A stretch of DNA of 64,000 bases from Nocardia huaxiensis (GTDB taxonomy: Bacteria > Actinomycetota > Actinomycetes > Mycobacteriales > Mycobacteriaceae), in assembly GCF_013744875.1 (NCBI RefSeq), contig NZ_CP059399.1, positions 7,068,001-7,132,000 on the forward strand, in the 5' to 3' direction. This document shows positions 17,658 through 27,056 of this stretch, in pieces. Position 1 is the stretch's first letter, and each line of letters starts with the position of its first letter. The notes below the pieces were generated by a model. The model had not been told where the DNA came from. It made no database searches and worked only from the letters and a program-made list of their open reading frames with translations. Position numbers and translations under genes: made by a program.

Positions 17658-18476
17658 TTACGCCTGGCCGACCTCGAAGCGGGCGAAGCGGGTGATGGTG
17701 ACACCGGCCTCGTCCAGCTGCTGCTTGACGGTCTTCTTGGAGTCGGTGACCGAAGCCTGCTCCAGGAGCACGACGTCCTTGTAGAAGCCGTTGACGCGGC
17801 CTTCGACGATCTTCGGCAGCGCGGCCTCCGGCTTGCCCTCTTCCTTGGCGGTGGCCTCGGCGATCTCGCGCTCCTTGGCGACGAGATCGGCCGGGACGTC
17901 CTCGCGGGTGAGGTACTTGGCCTTGAGCGCGGCGACCTGCATGCCGGCGGCGCGGGCGGCGTCGGCGTCAGAGCCGGTGTACTCGACCAGGACACCCACG
18001 GCGGGCGGCAGGTCGGTGGCACGCTTGTGCAGGTAGACGGTGGTCTGGCCGTCGAACGCGGCGACGCGGCGCAGCTCGAGCTTCTCGCCGATCTTGGCGG
18101 CCAGCTCCTGCAGGGCCTGGTCGGCGGTCTTGCCACCCTCGATCTCGACGGCCTTCAGGGCGTCCAGGTCGGCCGGGCGGGCCTTGGCGGCCGCCGCGAC
18201 GATCGCGTTCGCGACGTCCTGGAACTCCTGGTTCTTGGCCACGAAGTCGGTCTCGGAGTTGATCTCGATCAGGACGCCGTCCTGAGCCGCAACCAGGCCC
18301 TCGGCGGTGGCGCGCTCGGCGCGCTTGCCGACATCCTTGGCGCCCTTGATGCGCAGGAACTCGACAGCCTTGTCGAAGTCGCCCGCGTTCTCCTCGAGGG
18401 CCTTCTTGCAGTCCATCATGCCGGAGCCGGTGAGCTCGCGGAGCCGCTTCACATCGGCGGCGGTGTAGTTCGCCAT
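17658..18476 (-). CDS. tsf: Elongation factor Ts
   Basis: This 272-aa protein has the EF-Ts N-terminal signature [23 protein letters not shown] and the second signature [16 protein letters not shown] segment ([14 protein letters not shown]). It is the guanine nucleotide exchange factor for EF-Tu. It lies 121 bp downstream of rpsB, in the near-universal rpsB-tsf order. The intervening gap contains a 14-bp perfect inverted repeat that could attenuate tsf relative to rpsB. Confidence 0.98.
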   Translation of the reverse strand: MANYTAADVKRLRELTGSGMMDCKKALEENAGDFDKAVEFLRIKGAKDVGKRAERATAEGLVAAQDGVLIEINSETDFVAKNQEFQDVANAIVAAAAKARPADLDALKAVEIEGGKTADQALQELAAKIGEKLELRRVAAFDGQTTVYLHKRATDLPPAVGVLVEYTGSDADAARAAGMQVAALKAKYLTREDVPADLVAKEREIAEATAKEEGKPEAALPKIVEGRVNGFYKDVVLLEQASVTDSKKTVKQQLDEAGVTITRFARFEVGQA

Positions 18477-18519
18477 CTCGGGCGAGCCTCCCTTTGTGAG
18501 TGAAAGTCTGTGGGGGTCA

Positions 18520-18577
18520 CACCTTGCCGACCGCTATCGAACGGCAGTGCACATTCAAGTGAACGGTCGGCAAGGTG
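18520..18577 (-). terminator. Perfect 14-bp inverted repeat between rpsB and tsf
   Basis: CACCTTGCCGACCG (18520-18533) and its exact complement (18564-18577) enclose a 30-nt loop. Its position between rpsB and tsf suggests a partial terminator, RNA-processing site or attenuator that sets the tsf:rpsB ratio. No T-tract follows, so full termination is unlikely. Confidence 0.5.
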
Positions 18578-18597
18578 AACAGTGCCTCGCGGCTGGA

Positions 18598-19458
18598 TCA
18601 GAAGTCGGCCGGGGTCTTGGTGGCCGGGTCCTCGGTCAGCGCGGCTTCGGCGGCAGTCTCGACAGCCGGGGCCTCGGCGGCCGGGGCGGCCTGGGCCAGC
18701 TGCTCGAGCTCCCACTCGGCGAGGGGCTCGCCGGCGCCGATCTCCGGCTTGGCATCGCCGGTGGCACGCGCGGCACGAGCCTGCACGCCCTCGGCGACCG
18801 CGGAGGCGACGACCTTGGTCAGCAGCGCGGCCGAGCGGATCGCGTCGTCGTTGCCCGGGATCGGGTAGTCGACCAGGTCGGGGTCGCAGTTGGTGTCCAG
18901 GATCGCGATGACCGGGATGTTCAGCTTGCGAGCCTCACCGACGGCGATGTGCTCCTTGTTGGTGTCGACGACCCAGATGGCCGAGGGCACCTTGGCCATG
19001 TCCCGGATGCCGCCGAGGGTGCGCTCCAGCTTGTTCTTCTCACGCGTCAGCATGAGGATTTCCTTCTTGGTGCGACCCTCGAAGCCACCGGTCTGCTCCA
19101 TGGCCTCGAGCTCCTTCAGGCGCTGCAGGCGCTTGTGGACGGTCGAGAAGTTGGTGAGCATGCCGCCCAGCCAGCGCTGGTTCACGTAGGGCATGCCGAC
19201 GCGGGTGGCCTCGGAAGCGATCGACTCCTGCGCCTGCTTCTTGGTGCCGACGAAGAGAACGGTGCCACCGTGGGCGACGGTCTCCTTGACGAACTCGTAG
19301 GCCTTGTCGATGTAGGTCAGCGTCTGCTGCAGATCGATGATGTAGATGCCGTTGCGGTCGGTGAAGATGAACCGCTTCATCTTCGGGTTCCACCGGCGGG
19401 TCTGGTGACCGAAGTGCGCGCCGCTGTCGAGCAGCTGCTTCATAGTTACGACAGCCAT
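18598..19458 (-). CDS. rpsB: 30S ribosomal protein S2
   Basis: This 286-aa protein starts at ATG 19458 ([19 protein letters not shown]), with purine-rich GGAG upstream. The S2 signatures [20 protein letters not shown] and [26 protein letters not shown] segment are present. An Ala/Glu-rich C-terminal tail of about 40 residues extends beyond the core, as is usual in actinobacteria. It heads the rpsB-tsf operon. The 234-bp region upstream (19459-19692) holds no gene and should contain its promoter and leader. Confidence 0.98.
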   Translation of the reverse strand: MAVVTMKQLLDSGAHFGHQTRRWNPKMKRFIFTDRNGIYIIDLQQTLTYIDKAYEFVKETVAHGGTVLFVGTKKQAQESIASEATRVGMPYVNQRWLGGMLTNFSTVHKRLQRLKELEAMEQTGGFEGRTKKEILMLTREKNKLERTLGGIRDMAKVPSAIWVVDTNKEHIAVGEARKLNIPVIAILDTNCDPDLVDYPIPGNDDAIRSAALLTKVVASAVAEGVQARAARATGDAKPEIGAGEPLAEWELEQLAQAAPAAEAPAVETAAEAALTEDPATKTPADF

Positions 19459-19692
19459 AGCTCCCGTATCTCCTCTTGTTGCTGGTTGACACAGAGATCG
19501 GCGACCTCTGCCCTGGCGCCCACAGCCACCGACACCCAAACCTCTGCTGTGAAAGCTCAGCTCTGGGACCAGCCGGCGACCCTCGACGTGGGCGCGCGAA
19601 GTCGGTTCGCGTTCACGCAAACCGCTTGGCCAGTCTACGGGGCTGTCACCCGAGACTGAAATCGCCCCCGCCAGCAGCAGCGGGACCAGGGG

Positions 19693-20022
19693 TTACGCAT
19701 GCGTGAACGCGTAGGTGAGGGCGAGCGCCAAGGCGAGCGTCACGACCATCGAGACCGCTACGGCAATAGTGGTGATCGCGCGATGGCCGTCGGCCCAATC
19801 ACCGCGGCGATGCGAATGCAGAATGTGACTGCGGCGCACACCGATCACCGACACCACGATCAACAGCGCGACCGCGGTGAGCGACAACGCCGTCACCGGC
19901 AGCCAGGCGGTGGTGAAGGCCAGATGCATGAGCAGCACGGCATTCGCGATCGCGCCGATCGCGGTGCGCCGCCACGCCAGCGCGGTGCGTTCGGCGGCCA
20001 GCCCCGCCTCGGGGCCGGTCAT
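19693..20022 (-). CDS. DUF202 membrane protein (second of pair)
   Basis: This 109-aa protein has three transmembrane helices and the DUF202 opening GLAAERTALAWRRTAIGAIANAVLL. ATG 20022 overlaps the stop of the upstream DUF202 gene as ATGA. Function of the family is unknown; paired DUF202/YidH-like proteins are common in actinobacteria and may form a hetero-oligomer in the membrane. Confidence 0.85.
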   Translation of the reverse strand: MTGPEAGLAAERTALAWRRTAIGAIANAVLLMHLAFTTAWLPVTALSLTAVALLIVVSVIGVRRSHILHSHRRGDWADGHRAITTIAVAVSMVVTLALALALTYAFTHA

Positions 20023-20402
20023 GACATCAACAGGCCGGCACTGGCCAGCAACGCGATCACCGCGATACCCACCGACAGGATCGGCACCATGAGCGCGCGC
20101 GGCAGCGGGGCGCCACGCTCCATCGCCGACTGCACATGCCGCCAGCGGCCGTACGCCCCGAGCGCGATCACCGCGGCCAGGACTATGCAGCTCATGGCGA
20201 CCGCCGACCGCAGCCCGTGATGCCGGAACGGGCGCACCAGCTCGTGCACCGCCACACCACCGGCCAGCAGGCCGAGGGAGGTGCGGATCCACGCCAGAAA
20301 CGTGCGCTCGTTGGCGAGAGTGAATCGGTAATCAATTGGCGCCGTAGCGGTTTCGACACTCGCCGCGGTGTCGTCACCATTGGTCGATGCGGCGGAGCCC
20401 AT
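20019..20402 (-). CDS. YidH-like DUF202 membrane protein (first of pair)
   Basis: This 127-aa protein contains the DUF202 core RFTLANERTFLAWIRTSLGLLAGGVAVHEL and three helices. ATG 20402 is chosen because AGGAGG lies 9 nt upstream; an ATG at 20411 directly abuts that site and cannot use it. It is translationally coupled to the second DUF202 gene and divergent from the M23 peptidase gene. Confidence 0.85.
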   Translation of the reverse strand: MGSAASTNGDDTAASVETATAPIDYRFTLANERTFLAWIRTSLGLLAGGVAVHELVRPFRHHGLRSAVAMSCIVLAAVIALGAYGRWRHVQSAMERGAPLPRALMVPILSVGIAVIALLASAGLLMS

Positions 20403-20536
20403 GAACGGCATCCTCCTGTGGGCCGGGGTACTGGCGGTCACTGATCCGAGGCGGGCTTTGTCCACAACCGCCCGGTCTATCCACACTCGCCGATCACGGT
20501 ATCCCGACACACCCGCACATCGGCGACGCTGGGTCC

Positions 20537-21061
20537 ATGCGCCAGATCATGTCGCCGATTCTCCGATCGCTTCCGCTGATTCCGCTGGCCGCACTGCTGA
20601 TCTCGGCACCGGTCACAGCCGCGCCGAACGGGGAATTCGGCTGGCCGCTGTCGCCGCGCCCGGCGGTCGTGCGCGCGTTCGACAAGCCGGACCGCGATTG
20701 GCTGCCCGGACATCGCGGGGTCGACCTGGCCGGCCGTCCCGGGCAGACGGTCCACGCCGCCGGTGACGGCACGGTGGTGTTCGCCGGGAAGGTCGCGGGC
20801 AAACCAGTGGTGTCGATCGACCACGCGGGCGGATTACGCACCACATACGAGCCGGTTACCGCCTCGGTTGCCCTGGGACACAGAGTCATTCGCGGAAGTC
20901 CGATCGGAATGCTGGAACCGGGACATGCCGAATGCGCCGCGGCGGCCTGCCTGCATTGGGGTGCGCGGCGCGGCCACGACTATCTCGACCCGCTCGGATT
21001 GCTGCACCGCGCGCCGATCCGGCTCAAACCCCTCGCCCCGGCCGGAGCATCCCAGCCATAG
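20537..21061 (+). CDS. Secreted M23 family metallopeptidase
   Basis: This 174-aa protein has a signal peptide (hydrophobic residues 8-27, cleavage near VTAA). A LytM-type M23 domain follows with zinc ligands His59 and Asp63 in HRGVDLAG and the C-terminal His140 in LHWG. These enzymes cut peptidoglycan cross-bridges or act as degenerate regulators; here the visible zinc residues are retained. The start could also be ATG 20549. The neighbours are unrelated except for the divergent DUF202 pair. Confidence 0.88.
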   Translation: MRQIMSPILRSLPLIPLAALLISAPVTAAPNGEFGWPLSPRPAVVRAFDKPDRDWLPGHRGVDLAGRPGQTVHAAGDGTVVFAGKVAGKPVVSIDHAGGLRTTYEPVTASVALGHRVIRGSPIGMLEPGHAECAAAACLHWGARRGHDYLDPLGLLHRAPIRLKPLAPAGASQP

Positions 21062-21200
21062 AACCCTGCGCCGGACTACTCGGCGGCCGAGACCGCGCGG
21101 TCACCGGAGAGCCCGCACAGCAGACGATGATTGGTGTCCGAGACGCCCCTCACAGTGACCGGCCCTGTCCGCCCACCGGCGGCGGGACGAGGATGGAGGC

Positions 21201-21719
21201 ATGCCCCAGGAGCCCACCGGTGCCCCGTTCACCTACCCCGATGTCGGCGCGACCAAGGGCGAATTCCCGCCCGGCTACCACCATTTCCGCCGCCGACGCC
21301 GGATCGGCTCCGGCCGCGAAGTCTTCGACAAGGCAGCCGACGACATCCTCGGCTACCGAATGCAGAAGGGCACCGGCATCTTTCACCAGGCCGACACCCC
21401 CACCGCAACCCCCGGCACCGAAGTACGCATGTTCTTCGGGCTCGGCCGCCTGGGCATCACCGCCCCGGCGCGAGTCGTATACGTCCTCGACGAACCGAAC
21501 CGGCGCGGCTTCGCTTACGGCACGCTCCCCGGTCACCCGCTGCGCGGCGAAGAAGTGTTCGCGGTGGAGTACGACCCCGCCGATGAGTCGGTTCATGTTG
21601 TCGTAGCAGCATTCTCACTCCCCGGCACCTGGTATTCGCGTCTCGGCAACCCAGTGGTGCGGCAGATCCAGCGCATCTTCTCCGCCCGCTACCTCGAAGC
21701 AGTCCGTCCACCGAGCTGA
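21201..21719 (+). CDS. DUF1990 family protein
   Basis: This 172-aa protein has the DUF1990 pattern: FTYPDVGATKGEFPPGYHHF near the N-terminus, IGSGREVFDKAADDILGYRMQ, FGYGTLPGHPLRGEE-like segment (FAYGTLPGHPLRGEEVFAVE), and FSLPGTWYSRLGNPVVR near the end. ATG 21201 follows GGAGG. The family is of unknown function and is found mainly in actinobacteria and plants. The gene converges on the YqeY-like gene with a large palindrome between. Confidence 0.88.
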   Translation: MPQEPTGAPFTYPDVGATKGEFPPGYHHFRRRRRIGSGREVFDKAADDILGYRMQKGTGIFHQADTPTATPGTEVRMFFGLGRLGITAPARVVYVLDEPNRRGFAYGTLPGHPLRGEEVFAVEYDPADESVHVVVAAFSLPGTWYSRLGNPVVRQIQRIFSARYLEAVRPPS

Positions 21720-21812
21720 GCCGACACCACCCTCCGCCCGACCGCCGCAATCGTGCGCGCCGCGCGGGCCGCCTCCGGATCGTGTCCGCTAGAACCAGAC
21801 CCATCGGTCAGT

Positions 21813-21859
21813 GGGACCTGGTGGTGGCCCGACACGGCGTGTCGCCGCCACCAGGTCCC
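21813..21859. terminator. Large imperfect palindrome between DUF1990 and YqeY-like genes
   Basis: GGGACCTGGTGGTGGC on the left and the matching strand ending at 21859 pair over more than 20 bp, with a small bulge and an inner GACAC/GTGTC around GGC. It sits between two convergent stops (21719 and 21865), so a shared terminator is the simplest reading. No T-tract is present. Confidence 0.6.
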
Positions 21860-21864
21860 GTTGA

Positions 21865-22239
21865 TCATGAAGCGACGTATTTGGCGAGGGCTGCGGCTTC
21901 GGCGCGCAGCTCGGCGGCGCGGGCGGCGCCACCGGGAAAATCGTCGTATTGCTTTGCGGCGGAGATTCGTTCGTTGTGCTCGGATTCGATGATGGTGTCG
22001 ATGTGCTCGGCGGTCAGTTCTCGGCGCGGGACGTCGGCGGTGCCGAGGCCCGCCGCGCTGGTTTCGATCGCACCGGCGCTGACATGCGAGGCGTCCACGG
22101 CTTCGGCATTGTCGATGGCAGCCAGCAGAGAGCGCAAGGCAGCGACTGCCGGGCGATTCTTGTCCTTCATGGCCTGCTTCAGATCGGCGCGCAGGGTGGT
22201 GCGGTAGCGATCCGCAACCGTCTCGATCGTCATGATCAT
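21865..22239 (-). CDS. GatB/YqeY-like domain protein
   Basis: This 124-aa helical protein resembles the N-terminal part of YqeY: LRADLKQAMKDKNRPAVAALRSLLAAIDNAE is the family hallmark, and a second helical block follows. It is shorter than full-length YqeY (about 150 aa), so it is either a compact version or lacks the tail. YqeY-like domains are homologous to the tRNA-binding tail of GatB, but free-standing members have no proven role. Starts at 22239 or 22233 (MTIETVAD) are both possible. Confidence 0.75.
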   Translation of the reverse strand: MIMTIETVADRYRTTLRADLKQAMKDKNRPAVAALRSLLAAIDNAEAVDASHVSAGAIETSAAGLGTADVPRRELTAEHIDTIIESEHNERISAAKQYDDFPGGAARAAELRAEAAALAKYVAS

Positions 22240-22318
22240 CGACGCTACGGGTGAATCCCTGGACCGTCGAATACGTTTCCGGCGCGGGTCGCGGCGCGCC
22301 CATGGCTACGCTCGTGCC

Positions 22319-23002
22319 GTGGCAATCAAGTGGTGGGGTGCCCACGATCGAGACAAGTACGCACAAGCCGATATCGAGCGCTATGACAAGCTCGCCGATG
22401 CTGCTCGCGGCGGGCAGTGGGAGCGGCTCACGACACTGATCAGGCAACCGCACCCGGTCGGGGCGAAGGGGCCGGACGACTACGTGAACGCGACTCGGCT
22501 GGGCGGTCTGTCGGGCTACGCACCACTGCATCAGGTCGCCCGGCAGGGTGCGCCGGCCGAGGTCGCGCAGCGACTCATCGATCAGGGAGCGTGGCGGACG
22601 CTGCGGTGCAGCCGCGGGCAGACGCCGGTGGAGATCGCCGAAGCGCGCGGACACGCGCATCTGGTGCCGGTGCTGACTCCGCAGCGCACCCACCCGGTGC
22701 CGGAGACGGTGCTGCTCCAGCTCGAGCATGTGCTGCACGCCGTGATACTCGGGCGGATCCACGACTACGGGCTGGACAGGTTCCTTCGTTTGCCGCAGCT
22801 CGGGCCGCTCACCGAAGCCCGCGAACCGCAGATGTCGTTCACGGTCCCCGGCATGTACGGCGGATTCGCCATCTCGCTGGTGCACGACGGTGAGCGGGCC
22901 GAGTTGGACGTGGAGAGCTGGTGGCGGGTGGTGGGCGGATCCGGGCAGCGGCACCGGGTCCGGGCCGACGGATTCGAACTGACCGAGAGCGGGTTCGTCT
23001 GA
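22319..23002 (+). CDS. Ankyrin-repeat-like protein
   Basis: This 227-aa protein probably starts at GTG 22319 (MAIKWWGAHDRDKYAQ). Residues 35-125 contain ankyrin-like helices, e.g. GYAPLHQVARQGAPAEVAQRLIDQGA and GQTPVEIAEARGHAHLV. The C-terminal half (HAVILGRIHDYGLDRF to ELTESGFV) resembles a beta-rich domain of unknown type. Likely cytosolic and protein-binding; the partner is unknown. No Shine-Dalgarno site is clear, and longer readings would overlap the divergent YqeY-like gene. Confidence 0.75.
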   Translation: MAIKWWGAHDRDKYAQADIERYDKLADAARGGQWERLTTLIRQPHPVGAKGPDDYVNATRLGGLSGYAPLHQVARQGAPAEVAQRLIDQGAWRTLRCSRGQTPVEIAEARGHAHLVPVLTPQRTHPVPETVLLQLEHVLHAVILGRIHDYGLDRFLRLPQLGPLTEAREPQMSFTVPGMYGGFAISLVHDGERAELDVESWWRVVGGSGQRHRVRADGFELTESGFV

Positions 23003-23043
23003 CTCTCGGCGCGGCCGGGAGGCGGGCCGGGGTGGGGGGTCGG

Positions 23044-23808
23044 CTATACCGTTGCGGGGGTGGCTTTTTCGCGTTCGGAGAGTTCGGACTTCCACTGGCG
23101 GAAGCCTTCTTCGGTGCGGCCGCGGCGCCAGTAGCCGGAGATGGAGGAGGCCCATTCGGCGGGGACGGCGCGTTCCTTGCGGATGTAGGGGCGGAGGTTG
23201 TGCATGACGGCGTGGGCTTCGCCGTGGATGAAGACGTGGACATTGCCTTCGCGCCAGGGGGCGGAACGGACTGCGGCGGCGAGCTTTTCGCCGGGTGGGG
23301 CGTCGCCGCGGTGGATCCAGGTGAGTTCCACCGATTCCGGGTGGACCAGGGCCAGTTCGTCGGCGGGGGTGGCCACCTCCAGGAAGACCTGGCCTGTCGC
23401 GTCGGCGGGGAGGGCAGCGCAGGCGGCGGCGATGGCCGGGAGGGCAGAGTCGTCGCCGGCCAGGAGATGCCAGTCGGCGTCGGGGCGGGGGGCGTAGGCG
23501 CCGCCGGGGCCCATCAGCTCGATGGTGTCGCCGGGTTGGGCGGAGGCGGCCCAGGGGCCGGCGATGCCCTCGTCGCCGTGGTGGACGAAATCGATGGCGA
23601 TTTCCTGGGCGGCGGGGTCGATTTCGCGGACGGTGTAGGTGCGGACCACCTCGCCGTCCTGTCGGGGGAAGACGAGTTTCACGTAGGCGTCGGTGAAAGC
23701 GTTGGGCTGGAAGGCCGCGAAGCCGGGGCCGCCGAGGCGGACGCGGACCATGTGGTCGGAGAGCCGGATCGTGCTTTGCACGGTGAAAGTCGTACGGGGT
23801 CGAGCCAA
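23044..23808 (-). CDS. Siderophore-interacting protein (FAD-binding ferric-siderophore reductase)
   Basis: This 254-aa protein belongs to the SIP/ViuB family. An N-terminal FAD-binding barrel contains RVRLGGPGF and the flavin motif RTYTVREID. A C-terminal NAD(P)H domain has LLAGDDSALPAIAA, EVATPADELAL and FIHGEAHAV. It reduces ferric siderophores in the cytosol to release iron. TTG 23808 is preferred (MARPRTTFTVQ...) because GGAGGT lies 6 nt upstream; ATG 23823 has no such site and abuts the iron box. Control by an IdeR/DmdR-type repressor is expected. Confidence 0.92.
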   Translation of the reverse strand: MARPRTTFTVQSTIRLSDHMVRVRLGGPGFAAFQPNAFTDAYVKLVFPRQDGEVVRTYTVREIDPAAQEIAIDFVHHGDEGIAGPWAASAQPGDTIELMGPGGAYAPRPDADWHLLAGDDSALPAIAAACAALPADATGQVFLEVATPADELALVHPESVELTWIHRGDAPPGEKLAAAVRSAPWREGNVHVFIHGEAHAVMHNLRPYIRKERAVPAEWASSISGYWRRGRTEEGFRQWKSELSEREKATPATV

Positions 23809-23824
23809 AGGAACCACCTCCATA

Positions 23825-23838
23825 TTAGGATTACCTAA
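23825..23838. promoter_or_regulatory. Iron box (IdeR/DmdR-type operator)
   Basis: TTAGGATTACCTAA has perfect 5-bp TTAGG/CCTAA arms around a 4-nt centre. It matches the core of the actinobacterial iron-regulator operator and lies 17-30 nt upstream of the proposed start of the siderophore-interacting protein. Binding under iron-replete conditions would block transcription. Confidence 0.75.
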
Positions 23839-23893
23839 GTCAGGGTAGTGGCAACTCCGATAGCTCGTCGATGTATTTCTGATATGACGGAAG

Positions 23894-24775
23894 TCACGTC
23901 AGGGCGTCGATGAGAGTGGCCAGCGCCGCGGCCAGTCGCGGGAGGCCGGGGCCGGAGGGGCCGCCGGGTTCGCTCATGTAGATGTCGCGGCGGATCTCCA
24001 GCATCAGGGCGGTGACTCGCGAATCGATGCCGTAATGCGCCAGCGGCACATAGGTTCCCGCGAACGGGGTGTTCACCTCGGTACCGCCGAAGTCGCCGAA
24101 GGCCGCGGCAGCCCGGCCGATCAGTTCGGCGGGGGTGTGAAAGCTGTCCACTCCCAAACAGATCGGCGGGCGGGGGCCGCCGCCGTGGAGTTCGTAGGGC
24201 AGGGCGGCCGTGGGATAGGAGTGCACATCGAGGATCACCGCGCGGCCGGTGGCGGACAGCCGCTCCTCGACCAGGCCGGTGAAGGATCGGGCATAGGGGT
24301 GGAAATAACGATCGAGCAGTTCCTCGGGGTCGAAATCGCAGGCGCGCAAGGGGTTACGGTGCGTGGTGCGGGTATAGACCGCGCCCATGCCGACCGCCAG
24401 CATTTCCTCACGCTCGTCGGGGAACCGCTCCGGATCGATGACCAGGCGTGACAACCGGTTCACGAATTGCCATGGCGGACAGGCGGCCAGCCGCGACGCG
24501 GCGGCGGCGAGTTCCGCAGTGTGCGCATCGGTGATGAGGTCCAGCTCCCGCGCCAGATCGGGATCGGTGAGCAGGATGTCCGCTCGCACCACGGCCGGAA
24601 TGTGCCGGGCAGAATGCGGAACATGGAGGATGACAGGTGAATCGGCCGCACCCCGAATGAGCGCCACCGAGCCGGGGACCGGACCCGCACGACCCGAATC
24701 CGAGGATTCGGCGGCGCTGCGGCCGGAACCGGCGGGGGCATGGTCGGGGCGATCGGAATCGACGGTGTTCGTCAC
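23894..24775 (-). CDS. N-formylglutamate amidohydrolase family protein
   Basis: This 293-aa protein has the FGase signatures VILHVPHSARHIP, RLVIDPERFPDE, VYTRTTHRNPLR, VILDVHSYPT and MLEIRRDIYM. Family members hydrolyse N-formylglutamate in histidine degradation or related N-formyl/N-acyl amides; no hut genes are nearby, so the substrate is open. GTG 24775 lies 5 nt after the xerC stop, implying co-transcription. The first 40 residues are a Ser/Asp/Gly-rich extension and the true start might be further in. Confidence 0.87.
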   Translation of the reverse strand: MTNTVDSDRPDHAPAGSGRSAAESSDSGRAGPVPGSVALIRGAADSPVILHVPHSARHIPAVVRADILLTDPDLARELDLITDAHTAELAAAASRLAACPPWQFVNRLSRLVIDPERFPDEREEMLAVGMGAVYTRTTHRNPLRACDFDPEELLDRYFHPYARSFTGLVEERLSATGRAVILDVHSYPTAALPYELHGGGPRPPICLGVDSFHTPAELIGRAAAAFGDFGGTEVNTPFAGTYVPLAHYGIDSRVTALMLEIRRDIYMSEPGGPSGPGLPRLAAALATLIDALT

Positions 24776-24780
24776 GAGCG

Positions 24781-25704
24781 TCAGGCCCTCGGGTGCGCCT
24801 GGTCGTGCACCTTTTTGAGGCGCTCGATCGACACGTGCGTGTAGAGCTGCGTGGTGGCCAGGCTGGCGTGGCCGAGTATCTCCTGCACGACTCGCAGGTC
24901 CGCGCCACCCTCCAGCAGGTGCGTGGCGGCGGAATGCCGCAGACCGTGCGGACCCATGTCCGATGCGCCCGGAACTGCGGAAACCACCTCGTGCACAACG
25001 GTTCTCACCTGCCGCTGATCCACCCGCCGCCCACGCCGCCCGAGTAGCAGCGCCCGCCCCGACTTTTCGGTCGCGAACGCCGGCCGCCCATGCCGCAGCC
25101 ACGCGTCCAGCGCCTGATCCGCAGGGCCGCCGAACGGCACCGACCGCTCCTTGTTGCCCTTGCCGAGCACCCGCACCACCCGCCGCTCCCGATCCACATC
25201 CTCGATATCCAGCCCGCACAGCTCGCTCACGCGAATCCCCGTGGCGTACAGCAACTCCACCATCAACCGGTCCCGCAAGGCCATCGGATCATGCTCTGCC
25301 GCACCCGATTCCGCCGCATCCATGACCGCCTTCGCCTGCTCCTTCCCCAGCACCGACGGCAGCACCCGATGTGCCCGCGGCGAACCCAGCCGCGGCCCCG
25401 GATCCACCGTCAACCGCCCCGTATGCGTCAACCACGCCGTGAACGTCCGGGCCGACGACGCCCGCCGCGCCATGGTGGTCCGGGCCGCCCCACCCGCCGC
25501 CTGCTCCCCCAGCCACGCCCGCAACAACGCCAAATCCACCTCCCCCACACCGGAATCCGCCGACCGCCCCACCAACCCCTCCAGCAACGACCGCGCATCC
25601 CCCACATACGCCCGCACCGTGTTCTCCGACCGATTCCGCCCGAGCCGCAGATGCCGCCCGTACTCGGTCAGCAGCGCTTCCAGATCCTCGGGCAATCCAC
25701 TCAT
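24781..25704 (-). CDS. xerC: Tyrosine recombinase XerC
   Basis: This 307-aa protein has an N-terminal SAM-like domain and a C-terminal catalytic domain with all expected residues: Arg158 (ATGIRVSEL), Lys182, His253 and Arg256 ([15 protein letters not shown]), His279 ([15 protein letters not shown]) and nucleophile Tyr288. It resolves chromosome dimers at dif with XerD. ATG 25704 gives the usual length; the longer reading from 25818 adds an Arg/Gly-rich stretch. It lies downstream of dprA and next to the amidohydrolase-like gene. Confidence 0.95.
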   Translation of the reverse strand: MSGLPEDLEALLTEYGRHLRLGRNRSENTVRAYVGDARSLLEGLVGRSADSGVGEVDLALLRAWLGEQAAGGAARTTMARRASSARTFTAWLTHTGRLTVDPGPRLGSPRAHRVLPSVLGKEQAKAVMDAAESGAAEHDPMALRDRLMVELLYATGIRVSELCGLDIEDVDRERRVVRVLGKGNKERSVPFGGPADQALDAWLRHGRPAFATEKSGRALLLGRRGRRVDQRQVRTVVHEVVSAVPGASDMGPHGLRHSAATHLLEGGADLRVVQEILGHASLATTQLYTHVSIERLKKVHDQAHPRA

Positions 25705-25763
25705 CCCTCCACCCTCACCACGCCCGCCCCGGGAGGCAAGCCACCGCGCCGCGAATCGGCCGG

Positions 25764-26933
25764 TTACAGCCGCACAGCAGAATCGGTCGAACGCTTGCCC
25801 ACAGCGGTCCGGAACCATCCCGTCGCATCGCAGGCGACGAGGCCGGCGATCTCCAACCCGGTCAGCGCGGCCCGGACCGCGGGCATCGACAGCCCCGCCG
25901 CCTCAGCGAGACTGCGCGGCAGCCGAGCCCCCACCTCGGGCAGTGCCGCATACACGGCCGCGTCGTCGCCGCTCAGGTTCTCCTCCGGATTCGGCGGCAC
26001 CATGCCCGGGAGCGACAACCGCAGCGGCCCCGCCTCATCGAGCACCTCATCGGCGCTGGTGACAATGAACGCCTCCCCTTCCCGAATCATGCGGTGGCAC
26101 CCCATCGACATCGCCGAAGTGACCGGCCCCGGCACCGCCATGGCCGGACGGCCCAGCCGCCGAGACCATTTCACGGTATTGCGCGCCCCACTGCGCACCC
26201 CTGCCTCCACCACCACGACCCCATCCGCCAAGGCCGCGATGAGCCGATTCCGTGCCAGGAACTGATGCTTGCGAGCCCCCGTCCCCGGCGGATACTCACT
26301 GACCACCACCCCGTTGTCGACGATCTCCGCCAGCAGCCGGTCGTGCTGCACCGGATACGGCCGATCCACCCCACAGGCCAGCACCGCCACGGTCACCCCG
26401 CCCGCTCCCAGCGCCGCCCGATGCGCCATCCCGTCGATCCCGAATGCCGCCCCCGACACCACAGTCCACCCCCGAGCGGCCAACTCCCCCGCGATCTCCC
26501 CCGTCGCGTGATTCCCATACCCGGTACTGCACCGCGTCCCCACCACGGCAACAGCCCGCTCCACACACTCCGCCAGCGACCGCCGCCCCCGCACCCACAA
26601 CACCAGCGGCACTGCCGCCCCCTCATCCTGCTCCGGATCGAGGTGACTCAACCCCAGCATCCGCCACGCCGGCCACTCCGCATCTTCCGGCGTCACCACC
26701 CGCCCGCCGAGCCGCTCCATTGTCTCCAAATCCCGTGCCGCAGCCTCCTTCCCGACCTGCTTCGCCCGCTCCCCCGGCCCCCGCAACGCCTCCGGCAACT
26801 CGCATTCGCGCACCGCCCGCGCCGCCTCCACCACCCCCACGGATTCGATGAGCGCCGACAGCGCCGCACACGGCCCCGCCACCACCCGCGACAAATAAAC
26901 CCACGCCAGCCGCCGCACATCCGAGTCACTCAT
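25764..26933 (-). CDS. dprA: DNA-processing protein DprA
   Basis: This 389-aa protein has a SAM-like N-terminus, then the DprA Rossmann core with [66 protein letters not shown] and [17 protein letters not shown]-terminal winged-helix ([21 protein letters not shown]) completes it. DprA loads RecA on incoming single-stranded DNA. ATG 26933 is supported by AGGTG 5 nt upstream. It follows the comM-like gene but is separated by 268 bp with paired hairpins. Confidence 0.95.
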   Translation of the reverse strand: MSDSDVRRLAWVYLSRVVAGPCAALSALIESVGVVEAARAVRECELPEALRGPGERAKQVGKEAAARDLETMERLGGRVVTPEDAEWPAWRMLGLSHLDPEQDEGAAVPLVLWVRGRRSLAECVERAVAVVGTRCSTGYGNHATGEIAGELAARGWTVVSGAAFGIDGMAHRAALGAGGVTVAVLACGVDRPYPVQHDRLLAEIVDNGVVVSEYPPGTGARKHQFLARNRLIAALADGVVVVEAGVRSGARNTVKWSRRLGRPAMAVPGPVTSAMSMGCHRMIREGEAFIVTSADEVLDEAGPLRLSLPGMVPPNPEENLSGDDAAVYAALPEVGARLPRSLAEAAGLSMPAVRAALTGLEIAGLVACDATGWFRTAVGKRSTDSAVRL

Positions 26934-26983
26934 GCCGCACCTGCCCGAACCTTCTCGCCCCCACCACATCCCGTGCGATCGAG

Positions 26984-27056
26984 CATGCTCTCCGCCAGCG
27001 CGATTGCTGCGCGAAGCAGCCGGAATCGGTGGCGCAGAGCATGTTCCACGCCACCG
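26984..27056 (-). promoter_or_regulatory. Two overlapping, mutually exclusive inverted repeats upstream of dprA
   Basis: Arm A (26984-26997) pairs with arm B (27030-27043) at 13 of 14 positions. Part of B (CGGTGGCG, 27027-27034) also pairs perfectly with arm C (27049-27056). The A-B and B-C stems cannot form together. The whole lies in the 268-bp gap between comM-like and dprA, where no gene was found. Confidence 0.45.
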
